DNA of 64,000 nucleotides from Chlorokybus atmophyticus (taxonomy: Eukaryota > Streptophyta > Chlorokybophyceae > Chlorokybales > Chlorokybaceae). The stretch spans positions 399,866-463,865 of the forward strand of contig RHPI01000638.1 of the NCBI GenBank assembly GCA_009103225.1. Reading direction: 5' to 3'. How positions within the stretch are numbered: the stretch's first letter is position 1; the number at the start of each line of letters is the position of its first letter. A program made the position numbers and the translations under genes. The notes beneath the pieces are model-generated. The model worked only from the letters and a program-made list of their open reading frames with translations, did not search any database and was not told where the DNA came from. Of the stretch, positions 39,287 to 49,365 are shown piece by piece.

Positions 39287-42200
39287 ATGGCTACTGCGAC
39301 GGCGAGCCATGCCGACCCCTGGGCCTTCTTGGTAAGGCTCTGTTCCTGCAGCTTGCTTGCTTGATGGTGCTCGTTTGGGTGTGCATGTGTATGTGCAGCT
39401 TGCAAAGCCTGGCTGATTACTTGGGTGGTTGGATTCAATGGATTGGTGGGTGTTTCAGGAAGATATTGAGGCGCCGAGGTGGGCGGATCTGCTAGCTGAG
39501 GCGGGGGAGCAGGTGGCTGAGGGGTGAGTGTTGGCCTGGTCCGCAAGTTCATTCTGCTGCTTGGACGTTAGCAATCAACTCTGCATGAGTCTCTTGGAGT
39601 CTGTTAAACAGTCTCATTTGGGTTTCCAAAAGCATGCAAAGAGATCCATCCTAACTCTAGCTCATGCATGTGCTCGCAGGCACGATCCTTGGTTCGACGT
39701 CAGCCATCCGTAAGCTGAACCATGGCATTGACTGTGCACATTGTGTGCTACAGTGGTCAGTGCAATGGTTGACAGCAGCTGAAAGCGCCAAGCTAACTGA
39801 ATGGTTTTGCAGAGTTCATCAGACGCCTCTGTTTGAGGAGGAGGCCAGCGGGAGCGGTCGAGGCAGGGGCAAAACCGGTCAGCAGGGAGGGTCCAAGACC
39901 CACAACAAGCTGGGCGCCTTCACCAACCTTCGCAGTCGTGCACTGCGCGTGCAGCGTGAAGTGTAAGCTTCTAGACATTTCACAGCAGCGTGCATTGTAA
40001 TTACTGCCAATATTACAATGCCAAAGCCATAGCTGCAGCTTTCTTCGAGTCCTAAGTAAGAACGCCTCTGTGATGGCTATCCTGCAAGCTATCATTCCAG
40101 GTTTCAACTATAGTGGGTATCTAGCGATGTCCTGTCTGTCAAGCACATAGGTGGCACTACCAGAGTGATGGATGTGCGGTTCCAACTTCTTGTTGATGTT
40201 TTGCCGCATGGTGTTTACGTTCTTCAAGCAAAGTGTAGCATAGGTTGAAACTTGGTGTGTCGTGCACCTTTGCACGGTGTTGAACTGGAGCAGTTTTGCA
40301 TGGTTTGCTTAGCAGAAGAGGTTTCTGACAATGACTGCATGTAGCATGCCACTGTGTCCTGAACAGTCTGCTCGTGATGTCCGGCATGCTGTGTCAAGCT
40401 CATAGAGTAACCGCGACAGCAACGCTACCTTGCTCTTGTATGAGAAGTTTTCCCTACTTGCGCAGGTTACCGCCGCCAGCTGAGCTGATCCAGGATGAGC
40501 ATGGTGACCGCTCATCCTGGGAAGGCATGCATGGCCTGGAACATACGAGCCCCAACCTCAAGTCCGGGGCATGCACTCCCAGCCCTGAACACAGCCGTAC
40601 CAGGATACATAGTCCCGGAATTACTGCAGAAAAGGTGCGAATGTTGTCAGCAACTAGTGTGCAATGCATAAATTCTCTAAAGTGTACGTGCAGATTGTGT
40701 GACACACACATACACGCATACTTACGTCTAAGGTAAGTTTGCTTGTGCTGTGCAGCCAGTGTCAATCGCAAAAGCAACCATACATCAAGGTGGTAGCCGG
40801 CATCGCGTTGTAAAGTTTGCTGGAGAGGGCGTTGATGAGAATAAGGGACACCATGGCAGTGCATGGGATGCAGATGGCTTGGTGTCGCCGCTGGCCCCTT
40901 TGCGGTCACCACTGCAGACTCTCCACCCACCAGGTTGCGCACAGTGTTGTGTGAGGTTCAAAAGCACTCAAGCACTCAAGCACTCAAGCTTTTCTGTGGA
41001 TTCGTCCTAATGAAGCTGTGTGCCAGGCTCTCAGCGCAAGTCTGCACCTTCCGTACGTGTTGGCAGCGGAGCGTTTGATGTGGCAAGGAGGGCCCGCAGT
41101 AGTCTGGGTGCTGCTCTTCGTATACAACAGTGAGCGGCATGATACTTGATGGCATGGTTCCTTTGGCCATACGTACAGCGAGTCAATACACGTTGCTCCT
41201 TTGCAGTGAACACGAAGATGCATCCCCGCTCCACACCATGCCAAAGGAGCCCCGTGTTGATGAGGAAAGCGAAGAACAAAGCGACTCAGCTGTGGCTGAG
41301 GACAGCATAGAAGTTACAACAGTTGACACCAGGCCTGAGCCCAGTCCAGCTGTCTCCAGGCTGATCAGCCAGTTGAAGGACAGATTGGAGCTTGACGATG
41401 ATCCCGCTGTGCAGTCCAAACCAGGACCTTCTTTAACAATGCCTGAGGACTATGCGCGCACGGCACAGTGGGCTGGCACGTCCAAAACCAAGTGCTCAGC
41501 CAGCCACACCATGGCACCGAGTCGCACACAGCCTGCGGTAAGTTTCGAGCGTGCACACATGTTTACGACAAACAATGCCTCTCATTTGTAACGGTTCTAC
41601 ATGTGTAACGCTGCAGGGCTTAAAACTGGAGCGCTTCCAGCCTTATGGAAAGCCCGCGGTAACCAGACCCTGTCCCCAGCAAGCAGGGGGACCCCAGAGC
41701 CAGAAGAAGGGTGCCACAACAGCGCCTGCTAGAGTGGGAGGAAAGGCGGCCAAAGAGTTGGCAACAAAGGCGGCTGTCAGCCGATCAATAGAACCGCAGC
41801 GACCGAGGCCAGAGCGATCAAAGTTAGAAAGCTCCAAACCCAGTGCTAGTGTGAGTTTGATAATATGTACGCGCTTGCCTGCATTCCGGCATCAGACTTT
41901 GACATCTGTTGTTGCACAGACTGTGCCCAAAGCTATTGTGTCTGCCATGCCAAAGCCTGCTGCACCCGCCGTGCACAAACCAGTGGTGTCCAAATCGGCA
42001 AACGCCTCTGCACCAACACTGCCAAAGGTCGCCGCCACAAAGGGCCAGCAAAGCAGGCCCATCATCAGCAGGTCAGTTGAGCCTCAACGACCGAGACCCA
42101 AACGCGTGACGGCGCAGCAGGCACCCCCACTTCCTGAGGCAGACGTAGCTGTCCTGTTGACGGAGGTATGTAGCACATGTACTGTCAGAGGTGTTGCTCA

Positions 42201-42890
42201 TGGACAGCACTCAAAAAAAGGCTGCAAACTTTCTGCAATTTACCTCTTGTGTTGTCATGATTCATGTGACCTATGGTGTGACTAGAGTGTCTCTTTCCAG
42301 CTCGCAGCCCTGCCAGCGCCCAGCATGCACGTGCTGGCTCACGCCGGAAAACCATCAGGACGGGGCACTGAGCCGGAGCGCACAAGGCCAGAACGCTCAA
42401 AGCCTGGGTTGGCCAAGTGCGACTCAGAGCTCACTGCCCTTCTTGCAGAGGTGAGATGGGGCAAAGCCCATCAGTCGCGTTTAGTTAAAAGCACACACAA
42501 GTTTCACGCCTGCTTGTTCAACCTTTACTCCACAAATAATACAAAAGATTAAACAAAGATCAAGCTAGTTACGTGACGATTGTGCTGCAAGGGATGCTTA
42601 CTGTGCCGTTGTTGTGCATGCAGCACAACCGCAAGTTTCAGCAAGCGCCGCAGTACCAACCGCGACTACACTCAACCAAAGACGTGAAAGCGGTATGCAC
42701 ACTGCAATTGTTGCTGATGACATTTGTAGCACGTGTGAACTGGTGACTGAGCAGCATGCTGTGTGGCCTTCAGTGGGAAGACATGAGCGGCCTGAGATAC
42801 TACAAGCTAGATATGGCAGACCGCGAGCGTGCCAACAGGCAGATTGGCAATATCAAAAGAGAGGCTATACTGGCCGGATTGCACGAGTAG
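39287..42890 (+). CDS. TPX2-like microtubule-associated protein (tentative)
   Basis: Exons 39287-39331, 39459-39523, 39680-39709, 39813-39962, 40466-40634, 40756-40789, a predicted 16-nt exon 40918-40933, 41207-41537, 41617-41850, 41920-42165, 42301-42450, 42624-42692, 42774-42890; 1656 nt, in frame, 551 residues. The N-terminus, IEAPRWADL then HDPWFDVSHP and HQTPLF, resembles the Aurora-binding start of plant TPX2. The middle is Pro/Lys/Ser-rich with three degenerate copies of a RS(I/V)EPQRPRPER-type motif (TEPERTRPERSK in the third). The last 60 residues contain HSTKDVKAWEDMSGLRYYKL and ERANRQI, which look conserved. If correct it would act at the mitotic spindle. No classical C-terminal TPX2 repeat is obvious, so another basic spindle or microtubule protein is possible. 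Confidence 0.5.
40963..40990 (+). repeat. (CACTCAAG)3 tandem repeat
   Basis: Three and a partial copies of an 8-bp unit in an intron of the TPX2-like gene. Confidence 0.85.
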
Positions 42891-43454
42891 ATTAGACTTG
42901 CTGTGCGTGTAGAGTATGTATGCGAAATAGCTCAGCAAAGCCAAAACTCCCACTCCATGGTAAATAACATGCGCCCTACTGTGTTGATCGCATACAGGCA
43001 GTGTACAGGTGTTTCAAACGCACAAGGACCAGAATTTATGTACTGATGCTGTCGAAGGGTAACTTGCGACCAGCTCAACCTGAACGCACGATGACAGACG
43101 GGTCTGGAATGTTCGCTGGCTATATGTTGGTGATGAGGTGGACATTGTCATTTAAGTCGTAGTTCGCTGCGACAACCGTAAGAGGTGAGTATTGGTAATG
43201 GAGTTCTGATGATGTTCTAAACTGCCATACCGGTTAGCTCGCATTCGCAATTGGAAACAAGTTCAATCATCACTCTTTATGTGGAGTGAAACAACTCACC
43301 AGCGAGGTAGTTCATGGCCATCAAATAGGTGTGCGCGAAGTATGTAGACACATCTCATGTAGAGCTGTCGCGGCCTTTCACCTGCCAGAACCGCTTAATT
43401 CTTCCGCAGTAGGGCTTCCTGAGGCATTTCGGGTCTTGATAATTCAAGCTGCTA
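42891..43454. other. intergenic, convergent 3' ends
   Basis: Between the TPX2-like stop and the LamG-like gene stop. Short frames only; nothing recognised. Confidence 0.55.
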
Positions 43455-46400
43455 TCACCCGTACTGTATCGCACCTACACAGTGATCACACACGTCGCGT
43501 GTCAATAGGATCACATTTGTATGTGCACTGTGCACAATCCAACATGCCCCCCATACACACTTGGAACGCAATAGGTTGTGAGGCGTTTGCAGAAAAAATG
43601 TAGCGTATGCGGGTTTCTTGTCTGGTGTGATGGGGAGGATCGTGTTGGGCACGTTGCCATCAAGCTCAAACAGGTACTTGTGCCTACTGGTAGAGTTGGC
43701 AAATTTTTGGTGAAACCACCGCGTGGGATGGGTGTAACCGCAGCAACGCCGCATGGCATTGATCTGATGGTTACACCCATTGTCATGTGAAGCACATATT
43801 AAAATAATTGATGATGATAAACCCACATTGCTTCAGGCCTAACCTGTCGCACAGTGATTGGTCCGGACTTGTCAACAATGTACCTGTAGTCTGACGATAT
43901 CTCCTCACCGGAGGTGATGAAGCTGCCAAAATAGTTTTTCGGGCCGGCTTGGCAACAACACAACAAGCGCCATCAGACGACAGAGTCCATCCCAAAGGGC
44001 ACGCTGGAGCATAGCAACACACCACAACATGCTCACCCTCAACGTCAAGCGTTTCATTCTCAGGAAACCGCAATGCCGTTGTGATCCCAAACAACCGCGG
44101 GACGTATATCAGTGGCGTCTCCGTGTTTACCCACCGCCTCTTCCAGCTCCCCCTTTCACCATACATCTACACATTGCAACCAGGTGACTGCTTCAACATG
44201 TGATATTACCACACACACACGAGTACATCACGTCTGTACACGCACCTGCCAGGAGCCGGCAAGCTGCATGACATTTCTAGAAACTGCTGGCGCCTGCAAC
44301 AGCCTCCTGCGTGCAGACGCAAATACTCAACAAACATTGTGTTGTGTGTGTGAGTGGCAGTTACTATCAGCGAAGGTGTTCTTTGTGTTCGTGTGTCGAT
44401 ATACCTGCTTTGCTCGCTGGAGAGGCCACCTGGTGCATTGGACACGAAGTCATGTACTTGGTGTCATTATTGGTAACAACACAGTTGTGTGCATCACGCA
44501 CACGCAGATATGCGCACACTTGCCTGATAATCGGATGCAATGTCCGCATCACTTAACGCGCCTTGGAATACTTGTGCACGCGCTGCAGCAAACCCCTATT
44601 GCGGTATAAGGAACAGCGGTTAGCAGTAGTAGCATCAATGAGTACTGTACCACTTTGTCATGGACATATCCACTTGCTTGTAAGGCTTGCCGGGATCGCC
44701 CCACCACTTGTGACCCCACTGGCCAACAGTCCAGTTGCCACAGTACAACACATCTGCACCTGCAAGACATTCCCATTGAACTGCAGTCTCTGTTTTTCAT
44801 AGGCATGCACGGGCTCTCAAGCATGTGCACAAAAACATGCCGCCAGCGGTACTCTTGTCCACACCTGCTGTATCTTGCACGGTGCTCGCAAGAAGGCCGT
44901 TACGGTATATGCGGTATGCGAATCCGACGTAGATGCCAACCAGGTGCACCCACCTGCCTGTGCTTGTGTTGTGTTCATGCGCCGTCAACATTCAGTAAAC
45001 AAGTGACAACTTACCTGGATCGGTGGGGTCCGCATCCACTGCCACAGAGTGTTCGGTTCCATCCTGCAGGACAGAACCAAACGTGTACTGAAACCCGCCG
45101 GAGGATGGGTTTGGAGCCACCTGTCAGATAGTGTTAGTTCCAGCTAAGCATTGCACGACAACATGTACACCTGCACTAAGTCAACATACACATATACATG
45201 CACGAGTGTGCATCCGCATACGTGTGCGTGCACCCGCCACACATGCATCCGCATCCGTGTTCACATGCACTTGTATGTCAACATTCTACCCCCCACCCCC
45301 CCACCACACCCCACCCTTGCTGCACACAGTTAGTGCGCACACACCTTGCACAGTTGTATGTATACAAGGTGGCTGTGTGTGTACAAGGTGGGTTGGCTCA
45401 CCTACTCAACTTGAACACTTGTTCATTGAACGGTTGTTTTGTCTGCGCTGACATCATCACCACTACCATCACCATGTCACCTGAAGGAAGACGCCATCAT
45501 GGTACGAAGAGATGATATCACCGGGGCCAGCCATAGTGGGGTCGAAGTTAACCCACGCAGCGAGCGACACGCTGCCGGAGAAGGTCAGTATCTCCAGCGT
45601 GCCAATATCAACGAAGTTGCGTGCGCCATCAAAGAGATAGCCGTTGCCGGTCGTCATGACCTTTGGGTCGGACGACCTCTGCAGGCATGGGAGTTGATGA
45701 TATCAGTTTTCTGCCTTGTATCAACAAGTTGAACTCTGCAGTGTATGCTTGTTGCTTATCAGTAAGCCAATGTTGCGGTATCCGCTGCTGTATGGCATAT
45801 TCATAGTCGTAAACAGTGTCGGTGAGAAGGTATTGAGCAACAAGCCAAGCTGTGAAAAAAGTAATACTGCATTGGTACATGCGCATGCGCATGCATACAA
45901 TCTATGTGCGTGCATGCGTGCACGCGCTCCAATGTGCTGTGCGTGAGCGCTATATGCTACGCGCTGCATGTGCATGTGCATGTGAGTGTGTGCTGCGTGT
46001 GTGCGTGTGTGCATGTGTATCTCCGTGTGTGTATCTGTTACCATGTCTGCTCGTGCGCGCATGTGTGCGTGTGGGTGTGCGTGTGCGTGCATCGGTTCGT
46101 ACCTGCGCTGCAGTCTGCAATGTCAAAGGTGAGAGTCTCGTAGGACAGTCCCGATGGTGCGATATCCAATTTGTCATCGACATACAGCAAGTGAAAATCC
46201 ACAGAACCTCCAGGCGCTCTCGCATACGGTGCGTTGCCCCCGGGGCTGGGGTCAAACACCCACCCTGCTGTTATTGACGCCCCCGACACCGATATCAAAC
46301 GTGAGCGGCGGTTGATGACCCTGACTGTCGATCGGTTCTTTGATATCTCCGTTACGGGTATTGAGATGCGGCTGAAGGTGAGGACATCCAGATACAGCAC

Positions 46401-46990
46401 CTGCGATGCACGCATGTGTTGCAGATACCTAACAGTCGTGCATGTGTTACCTTACCCCACTTGCATGCTAGATGTACACACTGCAACCAGTGTAGGCATA
46501 CACATGCTTAGTCACAGTACACATGTGCATGCATGCCAACAATGCGTCACGTCATTGTTGGCATTAATGTGTTGTCAACGACTAACCATTGCGGACATGC
46601 AGTGACGACGACTCACGACCGTGTGTGTTGGTGGGTGGGTGTGCACGTGTGCGCGTGCACGTCTTAGAGTATGGAAGCGTATAGGCGTCCATGCATGGGT
46701 CTATGTGCGTGTGCGTACACACGCACACCCATATGCACATACTGTTATCACTACAATTGCATCACCACAACTCAATCACTCACCTGGTCCGTGGCGTATA
46801 TCGCGGCAGGGCAGGCCGAGTCCAGGTCCGCAATCGTTGCCGGGGAGACACCGGCGACGCAGCAGGGGCAGCCGTTGACGGGCGATATGAAGCTGTCCTT
46901 GTTGTGAGGCTCGTATGTGGGGATGTCGCAACTCGCGAGGTTGAGGCAAAGACATAGTGCCGCAATGATGCACACCTGGACCCTCGCCAT
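43455..46990 (-). CDS. secreted LamG-like (concanavalin-fold) domain protein
   Basis: Probably extracellular or cell-surface. Residues 1 to about 21 are a clear signal peptide (MARVQVCIIAALCLCLNLAS). Exons 46784-46990, 46103-46400, 45481-45678, 45015-45120, 44865-44957, 44674-44753, 44524-44595, 44405-44429, 44246-44306, 44037-44152, 43844-43947, 43455-43763. The LamG-type jelly roll begins at GYLFDGARNFVDIGTLE, passes SVSLAAWVNFDP, RWVHLVGIYVG, YRNGLLASTV and ends with the typical FQGALSDADIASDY. The C-terminal part (YVPRLFGITTALRFPENE, FGSFITSGEEISS, YLFELDGNVPNTILPITP) is not a domain I know. Exons 3-12 agree in phase; exon 2 to 3 does not, so a short exon is probably missing in 45679-46102 or the sequence has an error. 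The intron after 44524 appears to use a GC donor. About 560 residues in total; ligand unknown. Confidence 0.72.
43728..43780. repeat. inverted repeat, 12-bp arms, across the last splice acceptor
   Basis: ATGGGTGTAACC at 43728-43739 is exactly matched by its reverse complement at 43769-43780, with a 29-nt loop. In my model the acceptor of the final LamG-gene intron lies in the loop. Confidence 0.85.
45885..46100. repeat. alternating GT/GC-rich tract
   Basis: Long run of TG, CG and CATG steps within an intron of the LamG-like gene. Potential Z-DNA; similar tracts occur near 16440, 54900, 55300, 55930 and 56660. Confidence 0.65.
46533..46564. repeat. hairpin, 12-bp stem, 8-nt loop
   Basis: ATGCCAACAATG and its exact reverse complement CATTGTTGGCAT enclose CGTCACGT. 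Lies in intron 1 of the LamG-like gene. Confidence 0.85.
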
Positions 46991-49365
46991 GGCTGGTGTT
47001 GCAAACTGCCTCTTTGTATGCACATGCATTGCAAGGCGATGAGGACAGTGCAAACAACACACGGCAGACCAGACCAGACCATATGCATGCGTATGCGGCC
47101 ATACCACCATAGACAGAGCAACATACTGACAAACCTCGTCACCATCAGTGCATCACCATCATCACCACCAGCACCATGACCATGGCCATGACCACCGCTC
47201 TACTACAAGTAACGACAGTGCACGGCACACTGTGCTTGCTCTTGTTGGGTGCGGTTATAACGACAGGGCGCGGTGTCTCACATTACCACGCTCATCCCTC
47301 TCACCTCAATTTGCAGGCTGGGTTGGGATGGCCGCAGCTTTGGTATCCGCGGCCTGGCCTGGCCTGGCCTGCTCTGTTCAAAGGGGTCTGTTCATAGAGT
47401 CTGGTGCAGACCGTTTGTGCAGGCCCGCCGTCACTCACCATAGGCCTACACCTCGTAGGCTACAAGACAGGCAGTGGCCGGTCCAGCGCTGTTGCGTGAG
47501 CGCGACTCCCTAGGACCTAGGCGACGCTTGTTGCCACGTCTGGAGTATAGGCATGGCAACCAACCTTCAAGTTACATACATGAAGGTGTTACTGCAGCAC
47601 AACTTCCCCCCTTTTCCTGTGACCATTTCGCACAGCACATGCAATCTGCATGTGCGTGTTTGTCTTTTGCGTTGGCGTCAATGGTAGGGACACCATGTTG
47701 CGGTGAAAATGCACTTCTTGACACCAGGTGTGCTGAAGTTGAAAAGCCAATCATAGGCGCTCAGCACCAGACCGATTCTCATGACTACCGACTGTGCATG
47801 GTGAAGGGGCGCTGCACGCAAGCCTCCTGACCGGCAATGTGGGCTGCAGACGTCGGCCGCTGCGCGTCATCGACGGCCTAGGATAGGTCGGTCATTGAGC
47901 TTTCGAATTTAACGAATCTTCATCGACCACGCGGATGGGTTTAGCCATGATGGGGCGGCTTCCGTGCATCGGTCGCTCTACACGTCAGCGGCATCCCTGT
48001 CAGAAGCAGTCCCTTTCGCAGCCTGCAAGTCCGCCCAATCTGCGGCTGATAGTGAATGACTAACAAGCAGCGGCGCGCATCATCGCAGATTCCAACAATC
48101 GTTGCGTCACGCTTCATGGAGGGAGGCTAAAAACGGGAGATTTCTTGTCGAACTTACAAACCCCTCGGGATCCCCTTACCTATGCATACATGCTCTTGCC
48201 ACAATGTAGGGTTTCTAGATCGTTGCAACACCGGTAGGCTCACGGCATGCAATCTGGCAAGTAAACCATACGAAATGTGTAACACAGCGCATGTAGGTAA
48301 AACAATTCATGGACTGTGAAATGATAAACACGAACAATGCCAAGCACACACGCACACTTGGTTGTATTAGCAGCAAGTGAACAGGGGATAAGTGAGCGGT
48401 AGTAATGGCAATAGCAAGCAACAACGGCGAAAGCAACAATGATGTAGGCCATTCAGCACATTTGCATACGCATAATTAACTAATCGACTCATATCAGCAA
48501 GGCACACCAACTTAAAATATGGTAATATGAGTAAGTAGGACGTGTGAAGCAAACGTTGAGGGTGGGCGGAGGGTGGGCGGGTTATTGTTAGCGTGCAGGC
48601 ATGCAGCAAGCATGGTAAGGTCGATCAGCAGGTTAGCCAGCAGATTAGCATGATATCCGTTGCAATTGCATGTTGAACACAGCACTTCACATGTCTTTCA
48701 CATCATCCATTAACAACGTGCTACATGCATAGACAACACCACTCACTCTTACGCAACACATTTTCTATAACAGTATTCAGCATGATTAACTTTAAAAACA
48801 AAAGCTCCAACTTGAAGTTGATAAGCTAACCTTGAAAAGCAAACTTTTTTGCAAATTACCCGCGCATCCCTCGCACCGCCTAGAGCACATAGTGCATGTA
48901 GTGCTCATAGTTAGTAAAGCCCCTGTAATAAAGTATTGCTGTTGCATGTATGTGTACAGGATATAGTTTGGTTGCTGTTTGTGGGGCTCCTAATTGTGCA
49001 TCTGGACTGCTTCTTGACCTATGACTAATACCTTGTGCACACTATACCTAGTGCACTACGCAACTCCCTCAGCAGCAAATAGCTCGTTACTCTTGAGAGA
49101 CTACCTGCTGCACCTTGCCTTCCAAACAGCCTAGTCATGAGTCCAAGCGCACAGTAAACCCTCCAGACCAGCGGTGTTGCCAAACCACCTGCACGCATCA
49201 GAGGGCATGCATAAGAAGCCATGTGCGCAGTACAGCAGGCAGGTGACTACACAAGCTGCATACAAGCTAAACACACGAAGTGCACTCACCGGCGGGCAAC
49301 CATTGGAAGACAAGTTTGCCTAAACTGTGCCACGTGTTATGGTATGAAAACAGCCAACATGCGCC
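46991..49365. other. intergenic, about 2.4 kb
   Basis: Upstream of the LamG-like gene and downstream of SKI2. Contains a GGCCT array (47351-47371), a GC-balanced stretch (47850-48180) of unusual texture with no coding frame, and AT-rich sequence to about 49000. No tRNA- or snRNA-like signature found; an unannotated RNA gene in 47850-48180 cannot be excluded. Confidence 0.45.
47351..47371. repeat. GGCCT pentamer array, locus 3
   Basis: Four direct GGCCT copies about 360 nt upstream of the LamG-like start codon. Confidence 0.85.

Noticed and set aside
47850-48180. Possible small nuclear, SRP or other RNA gene
   Set aside because: Texture differs from the surroundings, but I found no conserved snRNA, SRP, RNase P or tRNA box sequence.
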